Assembly (NCBI RefSeq): GCF_907164915.1
Contig: NC_061868.1
Span: 32,020,439-32,084,438 of the forward strand
DNA length: 64,000 nt
Direction: 5' to 3'
Source of the DNA: Impatiens glandulifera
Taxonomy: Eukaryota > Streptophyta > Magnoliopsida > Ericales > Balsaminaceae
Part shown: piece by piece, positions 46,409 through 59,302 of the stretch
Layout: each line of letters starts with the position of its first letter
How positions within the stretch are numbered: the stretch's first letter is position 1
The notes under the pieces: generated by a model
Told to the model about the DNA's origin: nothing
Database searches by the model: none
What the model saw: only the letters and a program-made list of their open reading frames with translations
Translations under genes and position numbers: made by a program

Positions 46409-49400
46409 TGTACGCGTTCATTTTCGTTCACTTCCGTTTTCTGGCGCGTGTGCCCCCCCTTTTTTTTATTGGCATACGCTCCTTTTTTTTTAATTGAATT
46501 GGCCCGTACAGGTTTTAAATTGATACACTCACAAATGTATCGATCTAATTGACTTTAGAGTCGCCACTTTAGTTTACTTCCAAAAGAAACTAAAGAAAAG
46601 AAAAATCAGAGATTCATTTTAAGAGTTCGGTGTTTGGTTACGTATTAGGAAAGGGCCTACAGCGCTATGTCCTATACGCCTGTCTTTACAGACAGTCTCT
46701 ACTCCTAAGTAATTGGCCATACGATGTTTGAAAGATTATTACGTTTTCGTTCTGAGTTCAGAACTCTTTTGTTTGTGTGAGAAAATCTTAATCATTTTGC
46801 AAGGGGCTAGTCCTATTCATGGGGTGTTTGAAGAGGATAAAGCATTGAAAAGCATCGAAGAGCATATAGCAAAGTTCTCAGGAAAAACAAGAGTCACGAT
46901 TCTAGAGGGAGGACATACAAATGTGAACGACAAGGACAAAGTTTCGGGTTGAAGATTGGAAATATAATGCTCTTTGGACAAAGGAGAGAAGATGATGAAA
47001 TAACTCAAGGTCCCAAGTGTTTCCCATTTTTTAGAATTTTCAAAGTTAAGAAAAACTCTAAGTACAACTCATTAAAATGAGTCATTTTCAAAAATAATTC
47101 CCAAAATTCATATGATAGTCAAAAATATTATTAGGAGCTCATAGGAATTGAGTTTGGAATTTTCGGAGTTATAGAACCCCCGATATGACACTGCAAAGAT
47201 ATAAATTTTTCCAAACGGGCCCTAAAAAATTCCGGGAAAAATTATTTTTGAAAAAAATAATATTTTGGAATTTTTGGGAAAATTTGAGATAGTTTGAAAG
47301 TGGTTTGAATGTTAGAATCATCATTTTAAGGTGGTTTGTTAAAATTGGGAAACAACACATGACCTAAGTTTATTTTAATTTTGTTTTTTTACTTTTTTAT
47401 TTTTTTATTTTTTGGAAGTTTTAAATTAAAATAAAAAGAAAAGAAAGTTTAGAGGTCCAATTGAAGGAGGGAAAAAGTTTAGGGACTACTTTAATTTCGA
47501 ATTAAATAATTAATTTGAAATTAAAGTATTTATGCTATTTTAAAAACTAAAGAGGCCCAGGGGCCTCTTTGCAACCTCAACAGAAGTTGGAGGAAATGAA
47601 TGTGACAGAATTAGAAAATAAACATGTCAGCTCTTCACCTGTCTCCGGCGACCCTGCACCTGCAACTGAAGACTGCACGAAGACGATACTTCGTCATTCC
47701 GTTCATCTCGCAGGGGTTCCGTCTCCATCCTCTTTTGTGACTCATTCGGTCGATTCGAACAGATCCCGATCTCAAGTAGAAGGGATCGACATTGTTTCCC
47801 AAATGGCGATACCGGATCGACATCGTCTGGATCTTCTTTTTCTTCCAGATCGCAATCGCCGTGACCATTCGCCTAACCACCGGGAACTCGTGTATGAATC
47901 AGAGTCACCTTTCCTTGACAACGAGATTTCAATTGAAGAATAGCCACAGAAAGAGCAACTAAAAGAAAGAAAACAGCTTGTTTGCCCTTCCTTTCGATCG
48001 ACGAGAACATTCACAGTTTTCTCAAAACGAAACTGAGACTTTGGATAGAACGTACTCTAATCAAATCCTATGACTACGCTAAATCCAGACTAACACCTAT
48101 CAATTGATTGTTCATCCAACAATCCAAATCAAAATACAGTAACACAGTATCGAACTAAACAAATTTCATATGCAAACCTGCAATTTAATATCCACAGTTA
48201 AATGGTACCATAGAAACCCTAAACAAATAAACAACATCTGTGTACATAATTGATGCCTCAATCATTGAATAAAGGTCTACATTGTTGTAGGAGTTACCTG
48301 AATGGCAAATACAGACGAAGTAGACTGAAAATGAGAAACAAATAGACTGAAATTGAAAGAGCTCTGGCCGGAACCTACTGTTGTTCTTCGTATGAGTTTG
48401 CTGCAACTGCTTCTTCTTCCTGCTCTATTGAATCTTGCTTCTTCTTCGACAGAACGGAGCCTCCAAGAATGGGATTCGTTTAAGAAATCTAAAATGGAAC
48501 TGCCATTTTCTCTCTCAAGAATTGGATTGAAAACCTCTCCAGAAAACTAAAAAATTCTCCCCAAACCTGATCTGAAAACCCTCCCTTTAGAACTAAAAAC
48601 TGCCCTCTTTAACCAATCTCTCTTTTTTTTTTGCACAGGGGTCCATTTGGAATTATCAAATAAAGTCGAGGGTACGCTTGGAATAAATAAAAAAAATATG
48701 TATTTTCCCTTTTTCTTTCTGTTTTTCCTTTTCCATTTTTTTTCTTTGCACCTTCACATTAAAAGAATAACCCTGATCGCATCACGGATCCAATGGCTCT
48801 AAAATTTTTATGACAAATTTCCAACATAATAAGAATGAACCTCCTTTTTGAATTAGCCCAAATGGTCATTCGTATCTCAAGTTATGATTTTTCAAAGTCT
48901 TCAACTATTTATCCTTTCGGTTCTTGTACCAGCTTCACTACGGGAAATCTGGGATGAGTTATGCAACGAACTGGGAAAATTACTTGATATCATTGGAGAG
49001 CTGATTCAAAGAGCTTTCCAACAGTAGCTCATACATTCGAAATGGATCATTGGTTCGAAAGTTATGATGCTTTGAAGTGTGGCATAGTTTCAACTAGCTC
49101 CCAGAATTTGAATCGGTAGTACTGCTTCCCTTGTACAGATCGAATGAGGGCCTTAACCTTAGAATCACGGTTTGGAAATGGTACCATTGGAAATATATGC
49201 GAGTCATCCTTCCAACCCAACTTGAATTATTCAAAACCATCAAGCACAGATCAAGTTACGAATTTTTAAGTGAAAGGGTGTTCGGTTTAAACCTTTCAGG
49301 AACACCTTCCACTCATGACCGGATTTCGTCTAGATATAGGGCACCAATGGGAGATTGGGCTACACCATATAAAAGAGGACTAATTTCTCTTTTCAAATCA

Positions 49401-49872
49401 TACAACATCATTAAATTTCATCCAGTATTGAAGCCGGGATAAATTCATGATGTCTAGGGTTCGAATGGAAGCTCCATGGGGACTTCAAACTTAAGGATTC
49501 TTGATTTTCTTTTCCAATAATCCCCCTTTTCAAATAACCCACTTTTCAAATAATCCGATTTTCCCACTTTAGAAGACCAGTCCACTCTTTTCCACTTCTA
49601 CTTGGCACGTGCTTGATCCATCTTTGACCCGGGTTGACTCGTCGGTTGGCAGGTTGACTCGGGTTGACCCGTTCTCTTGTTTTCCTTCTTTTTGAGCATT
49701 TTTTGCACAAATTTGCAAATAGTAATATTATACTCAAAATTCAAGATTTTTTAAAACGTACAACATGAACATGTCACGGGTTGGGAAAACAGAGTAATAA
49801 ACAAACATGAGTATTATTTCGGGCCGGTTTTTTTTTATCAGGTATCTAGGGTGTAAAAATTGGGTATCTACA
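46409..49872 (-). mobile_element. 3.46-kb noncoding LTR-type element nested in Gypsy pol
   Basis: Exact boundaries: TGTACGCG at 46409 to GTATCTACA at 49872, flanked by the 5-bp TSD ATTAC (46404-46408 and 49873-49877). Removing it restores the Gypsy reading frame. Read on the minus strand it starts TGTAGATACCC-AATTTTTACACCC, close to the start of the element at 55233 (TGTAGACACTCAATTTTTAC). Near the other end both share a GAGTCGCCAC-type block and a TTCGGTG-GGTTACG block. No internal LTR pair and no retroelement protein were found, so it is either an unusually long solo LTR or a LARD-like noncoding element. ORFs such as 47569-47943 and 49131-49442 are not recognisable. Confidence 0.85.
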
Positions 49873-49877
49873 ATTAC

Positions 49878-51320
49878 ACAATAATGTATAAACAGGGAAA
49901 AACCAACATGGCTGCAGCTTCCCTATCGAGACGAGAATCGGCTTCATTATCTATGTTATCCAATGTTACGTCAACTTGGCAGAAAGAGGTGGAGGAATCC
50001 TACAAAGAGGACCAAGAAATACAGGGAATCATAGTTTTGTTGGCTTCACAACCTGATCAATGTCCATTATACAAAAATGAGGGCAATATCATCAAGTATA
50101 AAAACAAAATATGTGTGGGCAGTAAAGGAACTCTAAGAGAAGAAATTCTAAATGTTCTGCATAACACAAGTTTAGGAGGTCACTCAGACATACAGGCTAC
50201 ATATCAAAGGGTAAAAGGAAACTTTTTCTAGTCAGGACTTAAACGAGAAGTGCAAGAGCTAATTAAAAATTGTGATATTTGTCAACGTTTCAAAAAGGAA
50301 AGTTCTAAGAAAGTAGGACTGTTACAACCATTACCAATTCCAGACACACCGTGGTTACACATATCCATGGACTTTATTGAAGGACTCCCAATATCAGACG
50401 GTTTTACAACATTGTTAGTTGTGGTAGATCGATTTACAAAATATGCTCATTTTATCAAACTAAAACATCCTTATACTGCAACACAAATTGCAAATTTATT
50501 TGTTGAAAACATTTATAGGTTACATGGGCTACCACAGACTATTGTGATAGATAGAGATCCTATATTTATTAGTCTTTTTTGGCAGGATTTGTTAAAGGTT
50601 ATTGGCATCAAATCTCTATTAAGTACAACATATCATCCAAAAACTGTTGGACAAACTGAACGTGTAAATCAATGTTTAGAATCTTACCTGAGGTGTATGA
50701 GCGGCTACAAACCAAAACAATGGAGCAAATGGGTGGCTTTAGAAGAGTGGTGGTATAATACCACTTTCCACACGTCATTAAAACTAACATCATACCAGGC
50801 TTTGTACGGATTAGCTCCACTTCCACTGCCATTGGGAACAATGACCAAAACTTCAGTAGGAGCAGTAGAAGACTTCATACCAAAAGAACTCGAATATGCC
50901 AGATAATGAAGGACAATCTAACCATTGCCCAAAACCGGATGAAGCAGTATGCTGATCAGAATTGACAAGATCGATAATTTGTAGTGGGAGATTGGGTTTT
51001 CCTAAAACTCCAGACATACCGACAAACAATAGCAGCTACACGAAGAAACATCAAACTATCTGCTAAGTTTTTTGGACCTTTTCTTGTTTTGGAAAAAATA
51101 GGGCAAATAGCTTACAAGTTAAAATTACCTGAAAATTGCAGGATTAATCCGGTGTTCCATGTCTCTCTTCTTCGAGCTAAGATTGGACCACTTGAAGCTG
51201 TACAAACAACATTGCCGTTAGTTGGAGAAGATGGAGAAATTAAACTACAACCAGAAAATATATTAGAAAGGATGATGATTAGACGTAGAGGCCATAGTGT
51301 TGCTCAAGCCCTAGTTCACT
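49878..51320 (+). pseudogene. Gypsy pol part 2: end of RNase H, integrase, chromodomain-like tail
   Basis: Coding resumes in frame at 49878 after the nested insertion (TIMYKQGKTN). A TAG at 50229-50231 stands where Trp is usual. The HHCC zinc-binding and core integrase regions follow: CDICQRFKKE, ISMDFIEGLP, VDRFTKYAHF, IDRDPIFISLFW, TERVNQCLESYLR. After a stop at 50904-50906 and a further TGA, the C-terminal part from 50984 reaches ENILERMMIRRRG, resembling a degenerate chromodomain region. This puts the element in the chromovirus branch (Tekay/Del-like). Confidence 0.88.
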
Positions 51321-51453
51321 AGACACATACCCCTATAGAAGATTCGACACATGAGAAGATTGGACGTTCTTCAGATCTCAATTTCCAGACTTTTGTGAAC
51401 GATTTCCTGGAAGTAAGCCACGTTCTACGAGGGGATCTTTAAGAGAAGGGGAA

Positions 51454-51882
51454 TGTCGTGACCGTCCAGCAACTTTAACCAGTTCACTTCAGATCTTAGA
51501 GAATAATACGGGAACCGATTTAGAAACTATAAATGAAACCTGTTCAGAAACAGAAACGGTCCTTTAGATTTAATATCATTTAAAAGGCCAAAAGTTAAAT
51601 GGACTTTTAAAGAAGTTAATTGGGCTTTTAATAATAATAATCTAAATACATATTAGTATAAATAAAGGATAGAATGGCTGTAAATGATTATGACTTTGAA
51701 CATTGTACTTTTCATCTCTTCTAATATATCGTCTTCTTTCTTCTTCTTTATTATCAAGATCTTCTTTACTTTCTGTCTTATTCTTTTCAACCCATTCTCA
51801 TCTTACACAATTCTGGATATAAGATATAACATTCACTTACCAAAGAAAGCTGTTCAAGATCGTGATCAAACAGGTCACGACA
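51454..51882 (+). repeat. Gypsy 3' LTR (429 bp)
   Basis: Matches the 5' LTR with scattered substitutions and a few short indels, including a shortened ATAATAATA stretch near 51630-51645. Confidence 0.93.
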
Positions 51883-52620
51883 TTTTGTTTAAATTAGTTT
51901 CTCTTTCATAGTAAAAAGGAAATAAAAAAAATCACATTTATAATTTTTAGATCTAGTGTAGATACTATAGAGTAGTCGTGGGGATACCAGACGTCGGGAG
52001 GGGAGACAAAAGAAGGCGTTTCTTTGCTTGGGATAGACGTGTCGTCGGAGGGGAACTCGCCCTTGCTAAGGGAGAAGAAGAGATAAATAAGAGAGTAAAA
52101 GAGAAAAGAAGAAGAAAAGTTATTAGGAATAATTTGTACTTTTACTATAGGTAAAAGGTTATTTTTACAAATAACATTGGAAACTTGTTATTTTTTAAAA
52201 TAACCCTATTACGAGGGACATGATTAAATTTTCCTTTTGAATTCACATGTTTTTTTTTTTTTTTTAAATTAGTTTTTCTTTCATAGTAAAAACGAAATAA
52301 AAAAAATATTATTTACAATTTTTAAATCTAGCGTAGATGTTATAGAGTCGTCGAGGAATATTAGACGTCGGGAGGGGAGGCAGAAGAAGACGTTATTTTG
52401 CTTGAGATAGACGTGCCGTTAGAGGGGAACTCACCTTTACTGAGGGAGAAGAAGAGAGTAGAAGAGAAAAAGAATAAGCAGAAAAAAATTTATTAAGGAT
52501 AATTTGAATTTACATAAGTAAAATGTTATTTTTACAAAAATATATTGAAAGCTTGTTATTTTTTAAAATAATCCTATAGTCAAATTTCCTTTTGAATTCA
52601 CCTGTTTTGTTTAAATTAGT
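51883..52620. repeat. ~350-bp tandem repeat, continuation right of the Gypsy insertion
   Basis: After the TSD TTTTG the third unit resumes, and two more units start at about 51950 and 52325. They are more diverged (more indels in the purine tract). The final end block joins the upstream edge of histone H4 copy 2. Confidence 0.88.
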
Positions 52621-52869
52621 TTCTCTTGTAGTAAAAAGGAAATAAAAAAAAAATGTAATTATTTATGAATTAATTGATTATTATTTAAAATATTTATAAT
52701 GTTAAGTTCCAAAACAAATTTTGAGCGGAAAAAAGGCGCGAGGATGGGAAATTCAAACCAATAACCAAAACTAAAACAAAAAAACCACGATCCAATACGC
52801 TTATAGATCGCGATCATCTGGCCATCCATATAAACTAATCAACGGTTGCGATTTGTTTAAGCCCAATCA

Positions 52870-53334
<465 letters not shown>

Positions 53335-53659
53335 TCTTGCTTACTTCATTCTCTTGTTTTCTAGGGTTTCCTTTTTCTCATGTAGATGTTATCAAGTTTG
53401 ATTCAGTGGAAAGCGATTTATATTTACATTATTTATATAAAGTTTCTACTTATTCCTAATCTTATGACCTTTCTTTTGTGCATTGAGATTTCAGTTTTTG
53501 GTGTTTGATGGGGATATAAGTTCACATCGATTTGGTTTTAGTTTTCTGTTTTAGAATTGTAGTATCAAATTTGTTGGCTATGATAATCAGCTGATTCTCA
53601 ACCTATACAACCTTAATTTGAATATGCAAATCATAAAAAAAAGAATTAACCTATACAAC

Positions 53660-54110
53660 CTTAATCCGAATATGCTAGAATGTCAGTTTAACAACCTTGA
53701 GATAACTTATTATTTTCAGCTGAATGGATTTATTCTGATCACCATTGGATTGGAGGCCTACAACAACTTGAAGTTTCAAGGCTCTGGTCCTGAAGAGATC
53801 GGAAATTGCACTATTTTAATACTGATTGGACTTGCTAAAACGAGTATTTCTGGTTTCTTAGCTGTTAACCTTTGTCGGCGAGATAGCTCGAGACTATTGC
53901 TCTTTACATGGCTCTTCTCTCAGGCCAGGTATGTCCGGAGCTCGACGACTGCACCTCTTTAGATAGCATTACTTATATGAAAATGAACTTAATATCTTTG
54001 GGGACGATTCCAATCGAGCTCGACTAGAAACTTTTGAGATCTTAACAAAGTTTGAGGAACTTCAATTGAGCATCAACAAGTTCTCTGGCAAATTCTAACA
54101 AATAAACAAT
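53660..54110 (+). pseudogene. LRR receptor-kinase fragment (copy 2)
   Basis: LRR pieces LEAYNNLKF, GPEEIGNCTILILIGLAKTSISG and, after shifts, LYENELN and FEELQLSINKFSG. Same parts and order as copy 1 at 27680-28130, with different disabling changes. No kinase domain. Confidence 0.7.
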
Positions 54111-54497
54111 ATGTATTTGTTTCCTCTTATTTCTTAACCAAATATATGATAAATCACAATTCACAGGCTATAAACAATGTCACAAATTTTATCATATTCA
54201 ATTGAATACCCTTTTATTTCACCAATTACATAAAAAAAAACTATAATATTTGACAATGCTTTGTTTTCTTTAACTCATTATATTTCTTCTTTCCTCATAC
54301 CAAATAGATTCTTATAAGTCTTTATAGTAAAACATTGACTTTTCAAATGCTTGCCTGTTTAAATGTCGAAATAACGTATATCTCTTGGTTATCCCACTCA
54401 ACTCAAAAACCATTAATATTATTATAGCAATATTAAACATCAAAAAATAAAACTTCTTAATTTAAGTTTTTAACAAAGTTTTTAACAAATCTCCCTC
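54111..54497. other. AT-rich spacer
   Basis: No gene seen. It lies between the duplicated LRR fragment and the RNase H end of a minus-strand Copia relic, and probably includes part of that relic's 3' untranslated region. Confidence 0.5.
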
Positions 54498-55232
54498 TTA
54501 AACATAATTACTCTCCCTATCTCTCATTTCAATCAGCCTTTTACAACACTCCCTTAGTGTGGTCGACAATGACTTGGTGAATATGTCCGCGACTTGAGTT
54601 CGACTTTTAACATGCACCAACTTGACATTTTCTTCTCTAACTTGTTCTCGGATGAAATGAAACCGGACGTCGATGTGCTTGCTCCTTCCGTGATTAACCG
54701 GGTTTTTTCCCAACTCAATCGTCGATTTGTTATCAACTCGGATCACTGTATCTTTGTCTCAGATCACTCCCAGATGCCTTAGTAAATTTGAAAGCCAGAC
54801 TGCATAACACCCGCTCCAAGAGGCCTCCACTTACTCAACCTCGTAGGTCGACAAAGTTATAATATATTGATTCTTTAACAGCCAAGTAAAAACGGTAGAG
54901 TAGGAATACATAACCTGAAATATTTTTTTGGTCATCAATATCACAACACCAATCACTATACGAGTAACACACTAATCGATAGTCATCTAATTTTGAATAG
55001 AAAAGACCAAGTGAAAGGGTTCCTCAAACATATCTCAGAATTCTCTTCAAAGCCTTTCAATGTGTATAGCTTGGATCCTCCATTAATCTGTTTGCTATCT
55101 CAACACTTAACATTAAGTTAGTCTCGTGTTTGTAAGATACCTTAGACTTCCGATTAAGCTTCGATATCTCCCAACATCAACTCGTTCTCCTCCAACAAAC
55201 TTTAAGAGTTCCATTAGAGTAGAAACCGGATT
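54498..55232 (-). pseudogene. Copia relic, 3' part of pol (RT end and RNase H)
   Basis: Minus strand, reading from 55232 downwards: TPMELLKFVGG-like, VDVGRYRSLIGSLRYLTNTR (end of reverse transcriptase), then RNase H with KSTIELGKNPVNHGRSKHIDV and VADIFTKSL, ending near 54498. Numerous stops. This is the 3' half of the pol whose 5' half lies at 60830-62560; the two are separated by inserted elements. Confidence 0.85.
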
Positions 55233-58200
55233 TGTAGACACTCAATTTTTACACCCCAAAATTAAAATAAATCTACCCGGTCTAGTATGACGTTCATACT
55301 TTATTATTGGACCGGGGAGCAAAAATTAGAAATCACTTTTTGAATTTTCTTAGAACGACCCGTGAGTAGCGGTTCAAACGCCAATTTCTAAAAATACTCA
55401 AGCTTATGACCGTCTTGAATAATCATAAACTGAGTATAATATTGCTATTGGACAAAATGTACCAAACAACTAGTTCGGGGCTCCAAACGTCATTTTTCAT
55501 AAAAAAATCATAATTCGGTAAATCCGAAACGTTTAGATTGACCGATTCGAAAAATTATGAATTTTGAGTATAATATTGTTGTTAGCAAAATGTACCAAAC
55601 AACTAGTTCGAGACTTGTTTGTGTGTCCAAATATTATTTTTCTTAAATTGTCGAAATTCGGAAAACCTGAAACGTTTAGATTGGCCGGTTTGAAAAATTA
55701 TGAATTTTGAGTATAATATTATTGTTAGCAATTTTGTGTAGAAGGCTTTCAAAAGGGCAAAAACGTCAAAAATCGAGTTGGCAAATTAAGAATGGGTCAA
55801 CAGAGGTCAACGTGCCAAGTCGCATGCTAAAGAATTCAATAAAACACTTGTTCTGATGTCATGCTGATGCAAGACACAAGGTTATTTGAAAAACTCCCAA
55901 ATCATATATATTTGGTGTTATTTCGCTGAAGAAATTCTAGAAGGACCCTCAAATTGGAAAATTCATTCAGGTCGTTATTCTTAACGGAATTATCTGTTCT
56001 TGGATGATTTGAAAATTTTGAAGAGTCCTCTACGATGTTCGTTTCTATCCAAAATGAAGTCGACGCTCTTAACCCCATGGAATCGGTGATACAAGATGAT
56101 GCGACCAAGACGGGAGCAAACCAGACATGTCCACGGTATCTAATTTTCATAACTAAATCTATCGTGCTTGTTTTTGGATTGTGACATATGGTTGGAAAGC
56201 TAAGACATAATCATTTCGAATGGAGCCAATCCCGCGTCTCCATTCAACGGACAAGGTGGTCAATTTAACCCGACAACCTAGTGAAGGTTCACCCACTTTG
56301 TTCCTAAAGCGAACTGAAGCATGGGGTGACTTTGAAAATTCATATGTTTTGTTTGGATCAACTATTTTGAGAAAACGATATAACATTGGAAAAGCCTTTA
56401 AGTTATTTTTTTTTATACCAAGTAGCACTTATGGTTCGACCTACAGCCCACACTTGGTTGCCCGTAAGACAAGATGTTCACTTCGAGACTTTCAACGCTC
56501 CATCAAGAATTGTATAGACTTGCAACCAGTCTTGAAGGTTTCTTCCAATACAAATGTGGAAGCTAAAAATTTCACATTTCCAATGCACCCTAGATCAACA
56601 TCAATGGTAATATGAGTCAAAATTTATGGCCATTAAAAGTTTCAGTTGATCCATATTGGCAAAAAAATGAAACTAGAAAAAGCCTAACTTAAAAAATATG
56701 TAACTTGGCCTACACTTGACAATTTTTTTCAAACAAAGGCTCAAAGTGTAGCCTGACCGGTTACCTACAATGATAAAATCAGCCCAGGCACGGATCAAAA
56801 GGAAAATAGGTCGGTTTTACTCGCCAACCGAGTTACCAATTTATCTATAAAAACTAGATCCTAAGTTACCCTTGTCTAAGGGTATTTAAGATGCTGCCTC
56901 ATAAAATTGAGTACAATTGATTCATTTACAAGGTTTATCACTTACACAAGAGAGAGATATTGGAGAGAAAACAACCAACTCAAGAACAACTATAAGGAGA
57001 TTCCGGCGAGCTTCAAAGTTTTTTTTGGAAAATTTGATTCCACAACTGTTCTGATTCTTCTGTTGTCTTCAGGTAGGCCAATATAATATAATTTTATTGA
57101 TTTTGTAGTTCGTTTAGGACGTCAGTTACGTACACCGACGTCGTCGTCGTTGAGTTGAATAGCTATTTGTTAATTAAATTCCAGTTTATATTTTGATTGA
57201 TGAATTGTTGTTTGAATGCTTGTTTAATTTCTTGGTTAACCTAGCTGTTAGAGTCTCGAGGATATATTGAGTCTACTTAGGAATAACCAGGTCGAGATTA
57301 TCCTTGTTTCTTAATTCTAGAATTTGATGAAAATATCATGTTTTGGTCTCCAGAAAAAGAACTTTTGGTCAGTTCTTCAAGCGCGTTCTATACCGTCTCC
57401 TCGGTGCTACATTGGTGCAATCGAGGCTCTAGAAAATGAGGAAGGCTTCCGTGCTGATCATTGAGCCAAAGCATCGGCGAAGAAGAAGAAGAAAACACAG
57501 ATGGTAACCGCAGATTGTAGGGGAGTCATCTTTAGAATCCTTTGTTCTTTTCTTTTGTATCTTGAAATGATCTTTAGAGGCCGTTAATGCTTCGACGAGC
57601 CTCTTTCGCGACATATTCCAGAAGACGAGGGAAGGAGAAGCCAGAAAGACACCGCGATCGAATGTTGGAAGTTTAGGTCGGAGGAATAGAGCGTTCCTCT
57701 AATCTTCAATGTCGGATTCCAATAAGCTCTAGACGAGAAACTCAATGACGAAGAAGTGAGCTGATTCCTAGACGAATGTAGCTATCCTAACCATTCTGTC
57801 GGAGACTCTCTAATTTGTCCATGGCGTCGAGAAGGAGCAGAAGTAGGCAGAGCAAGACAACGAGTTCTTCTTACAACCTTTTGTAATTTCCGATTCCCTG
57901 AACTCTTCTAGGATGTTTAAAGAGGTCCATGCTCTCTTCATTCTTTTAATTCTGCCTAAGAAGTTTAATTCAAAATTAATTATTTAATTTAGTTGAACTC
58001 CTTGTCTTGTGAAATTTTAACCTCAAACTATAAGATTCGAATTATTTTCATAGAATTCGAATACATTTGGTCCCTGGACTTTATATTCATCCAATTTTGG
58101 ATATAAAGTTTCAATTTTCAACTTTTGGGAAATTTCTTAAGGGTTGTTTGGTTACTTTTATACCAAACAATTTTTTCTTCACTTAGAGCCTCTAAATGAT

Positions 58201-59300
58201 TTTAGAAAAATTCTAAAATTTAGGGATGTTCAAAAATATTATTGACAATGATAATAATATTTTCCCATAATTTTTGGGGTTCATTTGTAAAACGGCTTAT
58301 TTTGGAACACTCATATCTTGAACTTCGTAGCCCGGAAAATTATGATATTTTCGTAGTAGATTCATACAAATATTCTTGACATCTCTGGAAATTTTCAAAA
58401 TTTTCGAAATACTTTTTAAAAAATGATTATTTTAACGGAGTCATACCGGGTGCCTCGTAACCCTGAAATGTTCCGTAATCATGAGAAAATTGTTTCTAAA
58501 AATACATTCGACATGCATAAAAACTCTCGCGACTTTCCAACTCGTTTTGCAAAAATTATCAATTTCGGTTGTTGCATACTTCGGGGATCCATTTCTCTTA
58601 TTCGTTTCTTAATCCACATTCTAATATACCAGTGAAGTCATTCGCGTGAAAGGATTCACGGTTTATATCAACAAGAAAACCTTCAAGCAAATTAGCAAAT
58701 GCACAAGTTCACATGTGCGCCCAATTTATGCATTTGAGGGTCTATTTCATCTTCTTTAAGTCTAGAAAAATCTATCGAGAATCCATAATTACTTTTGAGC
58801 TAAACATAGGGTATCTTGTTAAATAGACTTAAAACACGATAAATAGAGATCAAAAGAATTCTAATGGCTTGATGCCAACCTTTATTAGAATCTAATTAGA
58901 GCTAGGATTACTCCTTCTGGATTAGAGACCAGGTTATGACATACACAAGCAAAATAATTCTGAACTCAGAATGCAAACGTGTAATGTACCTTCATAAACA
59001 AATGACCAACTACATTTAGTAGAGACTATCCCACATGATAGGCGCATAAGACATAACTATTACGACCATTTCCTCATGCGTAACCAATCACCGAACCCTT
59101 AATATTTGAATACTCTATTTTCTTTCTTTAGTTTGTTTTTAAAGTAAACTAAAGTGGAAACTCTTAAAGTCAACCGAATTATTACGTTTTTGAACACATA
59201 CTAATATGGAACCTATATGGGCCAAGCAAGGAAAAGTCTATGATATAAAACTCCTCTTTAGTTCCTCATCTCAAACAGATAAGACAACATCCTATATGAA
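55233..59300 (+). mobile_element. second member of the long noncoding LTR-type family (right end uncertain)
   Basis: Begins TGTAGACACTCAATTTTTAC at 55233, matching the minus-strand start of the element at 46409-49872. Near its right end are the family's other marks: AACCAATCACCGAACCC and CTAAAGTGGAAACTC (about 59080-59170), then GAACCTATATGGGCC (59207). The interior is noncoding, with a TATA-like CTATAAAAAC near 56845 and a GC-rich patch at 57360-57900. It interrupts the minus-strand Copia pol. No clear closing CA with a matching TSD was found, because the right end may be damaged or reorganised next to the solo LTR. Orientation of transcription is inferred only from the TG start. Confidence 0.7.
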
Positions 59301-59302
59301 TA

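Larger units (their letters stand above)
38909..51882 (+). mobile_element. Gypsy (chromovirus-type) LTR retrotransposon with two nested insertions
   Basis: 5' LTR 38909-39352 and 3' LTR 51454-51882, both starting TGTCGTGACC and ending GGTCACGACA. The 5-bp TSD TTTTG lies at 38904-38908 and 51883-51887. A primer-binding site resembling initiator tRNA-Met (TTGGTATTATAGCC, one or two changes) follows the 5' LTR at 39354, and a purine tract AAGAGAAGGGGAA precedes the 3' LTR. The element contains the Copia at 39371-44120 and the LTR-type element at 46409-49872. Without them it is about 4.8 kb. It inserted in the ~350-bp tandem array. Confidence 0.93.

Noticed and set aside
47569..47943. 124-codon ORF in the nested LTR-type element
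   Set aside because: No family features and no matching frame in the related element at 55233-59300; probably chance.
56220..56615. 131-codon ORF in the second LTR-type element
   Set aside because: No recognisable domain and lies in noncoding LTR-type DNA.
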